Positions 8,548 to 16,123 of a DNA stretch of 21,488 nt are shown piece by piece. A program made the translations under genes and the position numbers. The stretch is from Saprospiraceae bacterium UBA7687. Its GTDB lineage: Bacteria > Bacteroidota > Bacteroidia > Chitinophagales > Saprospiraceae. The stretch's first letter is position 1. Each line of letters starts with the position of its first letter. The stretch is taken from the NCBI GenBank assembly GCA_002482845.1, contig DLGT01000155.1:1-21488 (forward strand), given 5' to 3'. Below the pieces are notes generated by a model that searched no databases, was not told the origin of the DNA, and saw only the letters and a list, made by a program, of their open reading frames with translations.

Positions 8548-9282
8548 TTATTTTCGACACAACAATATTGTTTCTTTTAATTTTAATCCCATAAAGTTTC
8601 CTTCCTTTTCTTCAAAATACAATTCTTCCACAGAAAATCCTTGTTGGGCTAGCCTAGTTTGCAGACCTTGTACTGAATAAATTCTGACATGATCAGCCTG
8701 ACCGAAATGTTTTAGTCTTTCTTCAGGCTTAATCATGGATGTATCTTCATATATGTCACCATCTTTAAAGGGAGTTTGCACGATCAGAAGGCCATCATTT
8801 TTTAGAATACGGTACAGTTCTGACATAGCTTTTGAGTCTTCTGTGATATGTTCTAGTACATGGTAACAGATGATAAAATCAAAAGACTGGCTAGGTGCGG
8901 CAATATTAGTAATGTCGTACGATTTATCAGCCTTCAACTTGCCATCATAATCTGTAGTAACATAATTTGGGTGTGAACTTTTGATTTTTTTCTGAATAAT
9001 CTTGGATGGAGAGAAATGTAATATTGATGCTTCTTTCTGGGGTAAAACTCTGTCATTCAGAACGGACCAAAGTCTACGATGTCTACCTAAACTCCCACAT
9101 GTAGGACATATCAGATCTCCTGTATCGTGATGAATAAACTGACTGAAGTGGTGGTCACAAACATTGCAATACACTTTATTTCCTCTGTAAAAAAGCGCTA
9201 GAATTCTTCTAATTGTAAATTCAAACCTAGATATAAGGCTCGGAAAATAGCGGATTAATAAGGATTTTAGTGTATGGTACAA
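8548..9282 (-). CDS. Zinc-ribbon class I SAM-dependent methyltransferase
   Basis: The 244-residue product begins with a basic amphipathic helix (1-33). A zinc-ribbon-like Cys pair unit follows: C-N-V-C at 39-42 and C-P-T-C at 59-62, then GSLGRHRRLW. Then comes a class I methyltransferase core of the Methyltransf_11 type. SILHFSPS at 86-93 occupies the motif I position without the usual E/D-x-G-x-G. VTTDYDGK at 108-115 is motif II, SFDFIICYHVLEHI at 133-146 is motif IV, and LYRILKNDGLLIVQTPF follows at 156-172. The acceptor is unknown; relatives often lie among surface-polysaccharide genes, which are absent here. The frame has no ATG in the right place. TTG at 9280-9282 is the best start, because the upstream frame is open for some 50 bases with no Met. 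A partial, decayed second copy of residues 1-71 lies at 10806-11020. Confidence 0.8.
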   Translation of the reverse strand: MYHTLKSLLIRYFPSLISRFEFTIRRILALFYRGNKVYCNVCDHHFSQFIHHDTGDLICPTCGSLGRHRRLWSVLNDRVLPQKEASILHFSPSKIIQKKIKSSHPNYVTTDYDGKLKADKSYDITNIAAPSQSFDFIICYHVLEHITEDSKAMSELYRILKNDGLLIVQTPFKDGDIYEDTSMIKPEERLKHFGQADHVRIYSVQGLQTRLAQQGFSVEELYFEEKEGNFMGLKLKETILLCRK

Positions 9283-9377
9283 AATATGGTATTTTACTTT
9301 CTTTTTATTTGGAAGAATATTAAGATGTTGTACATTTTACCTTTGAAAAGCTCAGTTGAATATAAAAAATGATACCA

Positions 9378-9385
9378 CAAATATA
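9378..9385 (-). promoter_or_regulatory. Candidate -7 element upstream of the methyltransferase
   Basis: The minus strand reads TATATTTG, matching TAnnTTTG, immediately past the stop of the four-TM gene and about 95 bases before the TTG start at 9282. No -33 element is clear. If real, it separates the methyltransferase from its upstream neighbour transcriptionally. Confidence 0.25.
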
Positions 9386-10267
9386 CTAGGCTTTTGCTAA
9401 TAATTGGTCATATATTTCTTTGTTTACAGCAAGTGCCTTAAGTATGACGACATCATCAAAGGTCACTTTGCCATCATCACCTACTTGAACTGTTTTGTTG
9501 GTCACACTTATGTATCTCTCACCTTGATCTGATGCATATAATGTAAATACACTATGATTCTCATTAGATGAATTATGATTTGTATGCAATTGATCAATTG
9601 ATGCTTGGTTATTGTCTTCCATGGTAGTCACAAAAGTTTGGGTGTCATAAATATAGTTAAGAGGTGAGATGATTTTTTTTGCAAACCATTGATTCGTACT
9701 TTCACAGAATGGTTCAGAAGCAGAACTGCTGCCTACTAATATGGAGACGATCAAAACTATAAGAAATTCTAAAACCCAAATGACTGTTAAAAAACCACCA
9801 CTTATGGTTGTGCTTTTAAATCCCCAAGTTCCTACTTCATTTATGCTTCCTATAAGTGAAAAAAGCATACTTGGATTAGTTGCTAGATTTAGCAAATGAT
9901 TGCTATCCACATTGCTAACTATTATACCTGCCGTACCAGTTCCACCATCACTAGCTGCGTTGATCACAAGATCTATCCAGGAGACCCAAGAAAAATAAAG
10001 ACCGCATATTGCACCTATCACACTAAATAAAATCGCCATAACTGTACTTCTTACCTTGCCATATCTAACAACAATTTTATTTACCAAGAAGCCTATCACA
10101 AAACCGAAACCTGCTGAAAGTAAAAAGTTGACATAAATAAAAGGCATGTGCCAAATGGCATAAGCATATAAAAGTCCTACGATGGGGATGAGTACAAGCG
10201 ATACTGCTATAAGATAAAGGTAAGACAAAGGTCCTGATTTTCCAGAAGGCGTGTAATAAGTTGCCAT
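9386..10267 (-). CDS. Four-TM membrane protein of unknown function
   Basis: I do not recognise this 293-residue protein. Four transmembrane helices are visible at about 14-36, 42-64, 73-97 and 157-179. A Gly/Asn/Ser-rich loop of about 55 residues lies between helices 3 and 4 (AASDGGTGTAGIIV). A C-terminal soluble region (about 190-293) contains an acidic, Asn/His-rich linker (DQLHTNHNSSNENH). It ends with a compact alpha/beta-looking segment, VFTLYASDQGERYISV to KALAVNKEIYDQLLAKA. There is no signal peptide apart from helix 1, and the N-terminus starts with a short polar stretch. It is encoded on the minus strand with a -7-like motif 43 bases upstream. The methyltransferase lies about 100 bases downstream, so any link between the two is weak. 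Confidence 0.7.
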   Translation of the reverse strand: MATYYTPSGKSGPLSYLYLIAVSLVLIPIVGLLYAYAIWHMPFIYVNFLLSAGFGFVIGFLVNKIVVRYGKVRSTVMAILFSVIGAICGLYFSWVSWIDLVINAASDGGTGTAGIIVSNVDSNHLLNLATNPSMLFSLIGSINEVGTWGFKSTTISGGFLTVIWVLEFLIVLIVSILVGSSSASEPFCESTNQWFAKKIISPLNYIYDTQTFVTTMEDNNQASIDQLHTNHNSSNENHSVFTLYASDQGERYISVTNKTVQVGDDGKVTFDDVVILKALAVNKEIYDQLLAKA

Positions 10268-10309
10268 GAGTACAAGTTTTAAAAGGTTATTATATTGAAA
10301 TTAGTTTTA

Positions 10310-10317
10310 CAAAAATA
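10310..10317 (-). promoter_or_regulatory. Candidate -7 element for the four-TM gene
   Basis: The minus strand reads TATTTTTG, fitting TAnnTTTG, 43 bases before the ATG at 10267. No convincing -33 TTG is seen at the usual distance. Confidence 0.35.
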
Positions 10318-10481
10318 GTATTATGTTATTGGAATGTCCTGTGTAGGTTGTCTTATTCACATAATTCTGAAGCAAATGTAAAATATTTTTTTAATAATTC
10401 AGAAAAATAGAAAATAAAATGCTTTTTAAATTATTTTTATCGTTACTGTATCATTATTTGAATTGTGTGTGTATTAAAATC

Positions 10482-10491
10482 AGACATGTCT
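10482..10491. promoter_or_regulatory. Perfect 10-bp palindrome AGACATGTCT
   Basis: AGACATGTCT is self-complementary and lies about 50 bases upstream of the truncated lipoprotein gene, in the divergent gap 10268-10541. It could be an operator half-site pair or a chance palindrome. The rest of this gap is AT-rich with no other feature apart from the -7-like site at 10310. Confidence 0.2.
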
Positions 10492-10541
10492 CAGAACACT
10501 TTTATTAATCACGCCCTTTTGGGTAATAAAAATCAAATAAA

Positions 10542-10817
10542 ATGAACAAGATATTCTTATATAGTTTGCTGTTTTTGTGCTGCCTTATTATAAGTTGTAG
10601 GAAAGATGACATCTCACCGATAGGAGGTCAGGATGTATTAGAAAACGCTGAAAACGTGTCATTCATTATTCAAATCATTGATGAAAAAAACAATGGAATA
10701 CCAAATGCAATTTTGATGATGCAAGGTATTGGAAATAATTACACGTCTGATCAAAATGGTTTCATCATTGTTAAAAACATTTCAGTACCTGCTACAGGTT
10801 TCTGTAGTCTAAGATGA
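10542..10817 (+). pseudogene. Lipoprotein gene truncated at its 3' end
   Basis: The reading frame encodes 91 residues. It starts with a clear lipoprotein signal: hydrophobic 4-17, then the lipobox I-I-S-C with Cys19, followed by RKDD. Asp at +4 after Cys can favour surface or outer-membrane lipoproteins. Residues about 43-90 read as the first strands of a carboxypeptidase-regulatory-like beta-sandwich: FIIQIIDEKNNGIPNAILMM, SDQNGFIIVKNISVP. In this family the next segment would carry the remaining strands, but the frame leaves homology after PATG. It ends at TGA 10815-10817, inside sequence related to the antisense strand of the methyltransferase at 9071-9279. The last few residues (FCSLR) therefore come from the junction. 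The gene appears broken by the rearrangement that left the fragment at 10806-11020. A short stable product remains possible. Confidence 0.65.
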
Positions 10818-11020
10818 CTACCTAAACTACCAATTGAAAGAAAAACCAAATCTCTAGTAATTTCCTGAATAAACTGACTTCAATGGAGATCACAAAAATT
10901 ATAGCAATCTATATTCCTATGTAAATAAGCGCTAAAATCCTTCTATTTCCAAATTTAAACCTAGAAAATGGCTTGAGAATTTACGAATTAATTAGGATTT
11001 TAGCGATTGATAAATATTAA
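10806..11020 (-). pseudogene. Decayed partial copy of the methyltransferase gene (5' part)
   Basis: This segment aligns with 9071-9279, the region coding residues 1 to about 71 of the zinc-ribbon methyltransferase, in the same orientation. My hand count gives about 67 of the first 90 aligned bases identical, with no gap in that part. Landmarks shared by both copies are CTACCTAAACT, TGAATAAACTGACT, AAGCGCTA, AAACCTAGA and AGGATTTTAG. Small insertions and deletions near 10895-10925 and a TAA in frame opposite codon Leu9 show it is not translated. The copy ends abruptly after the RHRRLW codons, where the lipoprotein frame abuts. It explains what fills most of the otherwise empty gap 10818-11046. 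Confidence 0.8.
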
Positions 11021-11046
11021 GTTTTAAATATCTAAGCAAGTAGTCA

Positions 11047-12669
11047 TTAGATTTTTAAAAATCTACCACTATAAAGCTTATTGGTATTGTCTAAAACCCT
11101 AATCACTTTAATTCCTGAATGGAGTGTAGAAATATCTAAGTTTTCAGAGTCATAAAAAGTAGCTTCAAGCCTTCCAGTGATATTAAAAATTTCAACCTTT
11201 TTAATGTTGTTTTCTAATATCAAGTTGAGCTTATTGCTAGTTGGATTTGGAAAGAAGAAATTCTGATTTTGTACATAATTCTCGGTTCTGGAGAGTAATG
11301 AATTTAAATTAATTATGTGAGGTTCAAAACCAATGTTATTATTACCATTAGCAAAGAAAAATAATTTATCTTTGTAGAATGTCAATCTCTCAGGTGTAGA
11401 CTCACCATTAGATGAAATTTTAACTTCAAATGTTCCACTTTCAGTCCCGTCACTGTACCATAATTCACGGTCAAAAGCCCGACCTGCTACAAAAAAAATA
11501 TGTTTGCCATTAGTTACTAAATCAGTTTGAAAATAGACTTGACCATCAATTTTTTCTTTGAAATTTATCAACAATTCAGTTTCATCTGTAATAGGGTCGA
11601 TCACATATATTTGGCTACCTAACTCTTGTTTGCCACCAAGATAATAGATCTTATTTTTCATAACCACTCTTCTTTTTGGATAGGCAGGAATAAATGGGTT
11701 AATAGCTGTTTCTATTTCGGAAACTTGTATTGTACCAGCTTCTGTACCATCAGTTCGCCACATTTCTGTATTGAACCCAGGATTACTTCCTGGGAAATAT
11801 GCTTTATTTCCATACCTGAAGAAATGATGTCCAACATTATTTTGAGCTGCTGAATAGAACATTTTTTTTACAAACTTTGTACCATCAGTGGTACCGTCAC
11901 TAACCCAGATATCTTCATTATATCCACTATTCATTAAGATATAATCGCCCATATCTGTTAAGTAACTTGGTTCAAAATCGTCACTACCTGGGTTGTCTTC
12001 ATCCCTTATTTGAACAGTTCCTGCTGGAGTCCCATCTGTCTTCCATAACCCTTCAAAAAGCACTTCAAAATACAAATCACCTTTCCACTCTAAGAAACCA
12101 GAAGCATATCTTTGATTTCCATTTAAAGCTGCTAGCTCAATCGTACCTTCTGCTGTTCCATTCGTTTTATAAAACCTGACACCAAAATTAGGACGATTGC
12201 CATTAAAATAAAGTTCGTCATTAAAAACATGGTAATTCCTTGAACTGTAAGAGTAACAACATTTAGAAAGTCCATCTTCTGCACCAGGCAATAAATCAAT
12301 CATCAATTTTGTATTCTCAGGTGTACCATCAGTAGTCCAAAATTCATATCCATGTACTCCATCATTTGCTGCGAATATCATTTTGTCTCCTAATTGGAAC
12401 ATAAAATCAATGTCTGCACTATTAGGACCAGGATTGATATCCTTAAATAATTCTGTCTTCTCTCCATCGTACACCCATAGTTCTATTCCAAATTCTGAAC
12501 TATTTGCCACAAAATACAATCTATCTTTATATTCAAAAGTAGAAATATCGGTAAGGAAATCAAAAGAGCCAGCAGATCCTGGATTTATATTTTTCAAGAG
12601 CGTTGCTTGCTGAGCAAATGTGTTTAAACTGATCATCATAAATAAGAGAAAGTGTAAAATGTGATTCAT
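11047..12669 (-). CDS. ELWxxDGT-repeat protein with T9SS type A sorting domain
   Basis: The 540-residue product has a signal peptide (hydrophobic 5-18, likely cut after FAQ at residue 20). Seven or more ELWxxDGTxxGT units follow: ELWVYDGEKTELF, EFWTTDGTPENT, FYKTNGTAEGT, LWKTDGTPAGT, IWVSDGTTDGT, MWRTDGTEAGT and LWYSDGTESGT. They are spaced about 45-80 residues apart with FFxNG/YF strands between, as in this known hyalin-like Bacteroidota and myxobacterial repeat. From about residue 470 comes a type A sorting domain: FFFPNPTSNKLNL, then VEIFNITGRLEATF, then the terminal SGRFLKI. It should be exported by the T9SS and attached to or released from the surface. Its role is unknown; repeats of this kind are thought to form beta-propeller or fibre-like structures. 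The delta-60 gene lies 76 bases upstream on the same strand, so they may share a transcript. Confidence 0.85.
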   Translation of the reverse strand: MNHILHFLLFMMISLNTFAQQATLLKNINPGSAGSFDFLTDISTFEYKDRLYFVANSSEFGIELWVYDGEKTELFKDINPGPNSADIDFMFQLGDKMIFAANDGVHGYEFWTTDGTPENTKLMIDLLPGAEDGLSKCCYSYSSRNYHVFNDELYFNGNRPNFGVRFYKTNGTAEGTIELAALNGNQRYASGFLEWKGDLYFEVLFEGLWKTDGTPAGTVQIRDEDNPGSDDFEPSYLTDMGDYILMNSGYNEDIWVSDGTTDGTKFVKKMFYSAAQNNVGHHFFRYGNKAYFPGSNPGFNTEMWRTDGTEAGTIQVSEIETAINPFIPAYPKRRVVMKNKIYYLGGKQELGSQIYVIDPITDETELLINFKEKIDGQVYFQTDLVTNGKHIFFVAGRAFDRELWYSDGTESGTFEVKISSNGESTPERLTFYKDKLFFFANGNNNIGFEPHIINLNSLLSRTENYVQNQNFFFPNPTSNKLNLILENNIKKVEIFNITGRLEATFYDSENLDISTLHSGIKVIRVLDNTNKLYSGRFLKI

Positions 12670-12745
12670 ATAATTTTATTATTATTGTTAAAAAAATGAT
12701 TGCGTAACATATCATTTATATTCACTTATTAAAAGTAATATTACC

Positions 12746-14326
12746 TTAAGGAGATACATAAATTTTTCTTGTAAATAGTCCTTTGCTTGTATGTATATTA
12801 AGGATATATATACCATCTAGGAGACTAGGTAATAATTTTAAGTTTAAATTGTTATTACCATTAAATTTAGTTTGGTTTAATGAAAAATCTTGTACGGTTC
12901 GACCCATAATGTCATTCAGTGATATGGATATTGACATCTCAACGTTGGTATCAAACGATAGATTTATTTCATTTGCGGTAGGGTTAGGATAAAGGTCGAA
13001 CCTGCTAAATAAGTTGGTTAAATCATCATAGGTAGATGAAGTAATTTTGTTTTTATATTTTGCAAAAGCCATTCTCCATTCTGGGTCAACCCTTGATGTT
13101 CCACCTGCATAGATAAATCCATCACTGTACACCACTGATTTTATACTATTAAAGTCATTGGTAATTTTTTCTATGGACCATCCATTGGTTCCAAAAGAGA
13201 TGTCCTGACTACCATTTTCAAATAATCTCACCATAGCAAAAGATGAAGGAAAACCTCCAGTGGTTCCAGCTGCGATGATCAATCCAGAAGGAAATACGAT
13301 CAAATCTGATATAGATTCATTTGCAGACCTCGCAAGTATGACTTGACCATTCTGACCAAAACTCATGTCCGGTGTGCCATTTGGATTATATCTAGTCAAA
13401 AAATAATTATTGTCCAGTTCATCTGTATCAAAAGCGCCACCACCTGTGAGTATTCTACCTTTCGCATCAATTTCCATAGTATTTAATCCAGCTATAACAT
13501 TCGCTGATAAAACCTTTGTCACTACACCATTCGTGCCGAAACTTGTATCTTTTACACCATCTTTATTAAGTTTCATAATAAAAAAAGCATCTTCGATATT
13601 AAAGCCTACAGCAACATCACCACCTAGGTATATGTTGTCTGATTTATCTATGGCAAGTGCTCTAACGGATTCATATGGTGGAATGACATCAAATTTTACA
13701 ATTACAACACCATTTGTTCCAAAGCTTTGGTTTATCGTACCATCTGTATTAAAACAAGCCACAAATCCATCATCATCCTGGCCATTATAAGATCTACCGG
13801 CTATGACAATTTTATTATCGGATAATAATGCAATTTGTGCTATCTCATCTTCAGCAAATGACGAATTGCTAAATACGCCTTTTGCAAGTCCATTAGCCCC
13901 AAAGCTACTATCTAAACTACCATTTTGCAAAAGTCGAATGATTACATATTCGTCTTTATTGACATATCTTGCCCAGCCTGCTACTAAATATTTACCATCA
14001 GGTTGCTGAAAAATTGATGAAGCTCTAGCGTGACCAGAACCAAAAGGAAATGTCAATAACCCATTTTGGCCAAATGTAGCATCTATGTTTCCATTGAGAT
14101 CCATTTTGACCATTGCTATCTTATCAAAATTTCCCACCCTGGAAAAACCGACTCCAATTAGTGAGTTACCATCCTTTAGAATACCAAGTATTTCAGCACT
14201 ACCTGTGCCAGAACTAATGAGCTTTGTCCCATTGGTACCAAAAGTTGTTTCTAATTTTCCATCTTGACCCAAGGACACAGATGATACTATAAATGAAATG
14301 AATAAAAAAGTTAAGAAAGACTTCAT
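12746..14326 (-). CDS. Delta-60 (DUF5122) repeat protein with T9SS type A sorting domain
   Basis: The 526-residue product has a signal peptide (hydrophobic 4-18, cut near SLGQ at 17-20). It has at least seven delta-60 repeats, each built around D-x-S/T-F-G-x-N-G-x-x-x-x and followed by a QPDGKYLVAG-type strand. Examples are TTFGTNGTKLI, DATFGQNGLLTF, DSSFGANGLAKG, DTSFGTNGVVTK, DMSFGQNGQVIL and DISFGTNGWSIE. This repeat is a beta-propeller blade known from large secreted bacterial proteins. After about residue 440 the type A sorting domain reads LYPNPTANEINLSF, then ISLNDIMGRTVQDF, then DGIYILNIHTSKG, ending RKIYVSP. It is likely T9SS-exported; function unknown. The neighbouring ELWxxDGT gene encodes a similar architecture (signal, blades, sorting domain). 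A -7-like element lies 29 bases before the ATG. Confidence 0.87.
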   Translation of the reverse strand: MKSFLTFLFISFIVSSVSLGQDGKLETTFGTNGTKLISSGTGSAEILGILKDGNSLIGVGFSRVGNFDKIAMVKMDLNGNIDATFGQNGLLTFPFGSGHARASSIFQQPDGKYLVAGWARYVNKDEYVIIRLLQNGSLDSSFGANGLAKGVFSNSSFAEDEIAQIALLSDNKIVIAGRSYNGQDDDGFVACFNTDGTINQSFGTNGVVIVKFDVIPPYESVRALAIDKSDNIYLGGDVAVGFNIEDAFFIMKLNKDGVKDTSFGTNGVVTKVLSANVIAGLNTMEIDAKGRILTGGGAFDTDELDNNYFLTRYNPNGTPDMSFGQNGQVILARSANESISDLIVFPSGLIIAAGTTGGFPSSFAMVRLFENGSQDISFGTNGWSIEKITNDFNSIKSVVYSDGFIYAGGTSRVDPEWRMAFAKYKNKITSSTYDDLTNLFSRFDLYPNPTANEINLSFDTNVEMSISISLNDIMGRTVQDFSLNQTKFNGNNNLNLKLLPSLLDGIYILNIHTSKGLFTRKIYVSP

Positions 14327-14354
14327 ATTTAAATATTTAATTACATAATAAGCG

Positions 14355-14362
14355 CAAAGTTA
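14355..14362 (-). promoter_or_regulatory. Candidate -7 element for the delta-60 gene
   Basis: The minus strand reads TAACTTTG, a full match to TAnnTTTG, 29 bases before the ATG at 14326. No matching -33 TTG is obvious. It lies in the 419-base divergent gap 14327-14745, described separately. Confidence 0.45.
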
Positions 14363-14720
14363 GCCTTTTATTACGTTTATACCATCGATTTCATGGGATA
14401 ATTCTTTTTATTCATTTGATATTTTTAAAATGAATTTGACTTTCTAGACCAATCTTCGATACCGCTGTCATCAATTTTTCAAAAAAAACCATTGGATTCC
14501 ATGGTGGTAATGTTGAGCACTTGGTTCACTTTTGGGTATTTGAAGGAATTGTTTTATAGTTTAGTGATAGAAACAAAATATAATGATAAAAAATGTCCAG
14601 ATGCCAACTATTAAAGTGAAATGTTGTGGACCTTAGCCGTATAAATGTTATGCATTAAAGTAATAGAAAATATAGTTTTAAAATTAACATAAATGAACGT
14701 ATGTATGTAAAAATAAAAGA
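14363..14720. other. Noncoding part of the divergent gap before the Crp-type gene
   Basis: This is most of the 419-base divergent space between the delta-60 and Crp-type genes. I find no open frame or known RNA. It contains a small inverted repeat, ACCAT at 14488-14492 and ATGGT at 14501-14505. It also contains a GTATGTATGTA tract near 14698, just upstream of the Crp-type promoter. Either could be a regulator site, but nothing supports a specific assignment. Confidence 0.3.
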
Positions 14721-14728
14721 TAATTTTG
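14721..14728 (+). promoter_or_regulatory. Candidate -7 element for the Crp-type regulator
   Basis: TAATTTTG matches TAnnTTTG and lies 17 bases before the ATG at 14746, predicting a very short leader. No -33 TTG stands out 17-23 bases upstream. Confidence 0.4.
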
Positions 14729-14745
14729 CGGCATAATAAACCCAA

Positions 14746-15327
14746 ATGACCGACAAACATTTTTTAACCACCATATTTAACGAACAAAACTTCAAAAAGG
14801 AAGATCTTGATAATATACTAAGTCAATACCAGCGTGTAGAATTCACAAAAAATGATTATTTTATAAAGGAAGATACCACATCCAATTTTTATTATTTTAT
14901 GGAGAGTGGTTTTGCAAGGTCTTATGTGATTGATTTAGAAGGTAATGACATCAGTACTAAGTTTTTTAGTACTACAGACATTGTCATTGATTGGCATTCT
15001 TATTTTTTAAAGACGAAGTGTCGAGAAAATATTCAAGCTATCACGCCATGTGTAGCTTGGAAAATTACATTCGAGAATTTCATGAAACTATTTAACATCG
15101 AAGCTTTCAGAGAAGTAGGTCGCACTCGTTTGGTAAATAATTATTTTGAATTAAAAAATCATTCTGTTTCTATTATAGCTGACCCTGCGAAAGATAGATA
15201 TTTAAATCTACTGAAGGCCAAACCTGATATCGTTCAGAATGTACCTTTAAAACAGATTGCAACTTATCTCGGCATCACAGACACATCTTTAAGTAGAATT
15301 AGAAAAGAAATATTAGACAATAAATGA
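14746..15327 (+). CDS. Crp/Fnr-family transcriptional regulator
   Basis: The 193-residue protein has the layout of the Bacteroidota Crp-like group. Residues about 20-110 form a cyclic-nucleotide-binding-type beta-roll: RVEFTKNDYFIKEDTTSNFYY, then MESGFARSYVIDLEGNDIST. The dimer helix region follows, and a helix-turn-helix lies at about 166-188 (PLKQIATYLGITDTSLSRIR). The cAMP phosphate-binding signature of E. coli Crp (R-S-A-T region) is not present, and there are no Fnr-type N-terminal cysteines, so the ligand is unknown. The DNA recognition segment TDTSLSRIRKE is typical of this clade. The stop TGA overlaps the ATG of the next gene (ATGA at 15324-15327), implying translational coupling with the membrane protein, which may be its partner or target. 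Confidence 0.87.
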   Translation: MTDKHFLTTIFNEQNFKKEDLDNILSQYQRVEFTKNDYFIKEDTTSNFYYFMESGFARSYVIDLEGNDISTKFFSTTDIVIDWHSYFLKTKCRENIQAITPCVAWKITFENFMKLFNIEAFREVGRTRLVNNYFELKNHSVSIIADPAKDRYLNLLKAKPDIVQNVPLKQIATYLGITDTSLSRIRKEILDNK

Positions 15328-16040
15328 ATACTTTAACACCATACTTCGTCCCAGAATGGATTTCAACAGCTTTTCTTATTGCCATTCCACTTCCTTTTAT
15401 ATTGATCGCTTTATTTGTGCGGAGAACATCTAAAAATACAAAACACAAAATGGCATTTCCCATGGTTGTTTTATTTTTTGTGCTTTATCTTATTTATGTT
15501 GCTGTAGCAAGTTATTTAGGATGGTTTAACCACGTGTCGCTGCCACCTAGGGTACTTTTATTGACTACTTTTCCATTTGCTTTTTTGCTTTTTATGGTTA
15601 TAGAAAAGACCCAAGTATTTAAGGATATCATATCAAATGCTACCTTAGAAAGCCTAGTGAAACTACATATATTTCGGGTCATAGGTATCTTCTTTATATT
15701 ACTAGCGGTACATGATACATTGCCAAAACCATTTGCTTTCATAGCAGGAATGGGTGACGTCCTTACGGCCATTAGTAGTATTTTTGTTGCAAAAGCCATA
15801 CAGAATAAAAAAAGCTATGCCAAAAAACTCACTTATTACTGGAATGTATTTGGTACCATAGATATTATGTTTACGGCCATTGCAGCCAATGTCCTTACAA
15901 AAATTTCTATGGACACAGGGTCTATGGGTGTAGACACCTTAGCGTTTTTCCCTTTCTGCATCATTCCTGCATTTGCACCACCTATGATTTTATTTTTACA
16001 CTGGACTATTTTTAAAAAAATGAAAGAAATTTCTGCATAA
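15324..16040 (+). CDS. Polytopic membrane protein coupled to the Crp-type regulator
   Basis: The 238-residue protein has about seven hydrophobic helices, near 13-33, 44-65, 76-94, 111-131, 136-158, 171-192 and 206-231. Conserved-looking polar positions within them are HIFRVIGIFFILLAVHDTLP, AGMGDVLTAI and YYWNVFGTIDI. The His and Asp residues inside the membrane (H115, H130, D131, D144, D180) could bind metal or protons, but I cannot name the family. It begins at an ATGA overlap with the Crp-type gene and so is very probably made in fixed ratio with it. A hairpin-like inverted repeat follows the stop by a few bases. A role in sensing, transport or envelope homeostasis is open. Confidence 0.75.
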   Translation: MNTLTPYFVPEWISTAFLIAIPLPFILIALFVRRTSKNTKHKMAFPMVVLFFVLYLIYVAVASYLGWFNHVSLPPRVLLLTTFPFAFLLFMVIEKTQVFKDIISNATLESLVKLHIFRVIGIFFILLAVHDTLPKPFAFIAGMGDVLTAISSIFVAKAIQNKKSYAKKLTYYWNVFGTIDIMFTAIAANVLTKISMDTGSMGVDTLAFFPFCIIPAFAPPMILFLHWTIFKKMKEISA

Positions 16041-16046
16041 TTGGTT

Positions 16047-16066
16047 TTCTTGTCCTATGGCAAGAA
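16047..16066. repeat. Inverted repeat TTCTTG-8-CAAGAA
   Basis: TTCTTG (16047-16052) and CAAGAA (16061-16066) are perfect complements around an 8-base centre; the centre adds CC/GG pairing across TAT. It lies 6 bases after the membrane-protein stop and 20 bases before the -7-like site of the next gene. No U-run follows, so it could be an operator as easily as a weak terminator. Confidence 0.35.
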
Positions 16067-16085
16067 TGGACATTTAGCATCGTCA

Positions 16086-16093
16086 TACCTTTG
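16086..16093 (+). promoter_or_regulatory. Candidate -7 element for the YCII-SRPBCC-DUF4287 genes
   Basis: TACCTTTG matches TAnnTTTG, 31 bases before the ATG at 16124. A TTG lies at 16050-16052, inside the inverted repeat, but the spacing is too long (33) for a normal -33 element. The site suggests the three downstream genes can be transcribed separately from the Crp-type pair. Confidence 0.4.
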
Positions 16094-16123
16094 TACCATC
16101 ATTAACAATAAAAATTAAATAGA

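Noticed and set aside
10818..11046. A new small gene or RNA in this gap
   Set aside because: The sequence is accounted for by the decayed methyltransferase fragment and contains in-frame stops.
13410..14267. Plus-strand open frames of 60-126 codons
   Set aside because: They lie opposite the delta-60 gene. Their periodic TPFVPK-like text is just the reverse complement of the FGTNG repeats.
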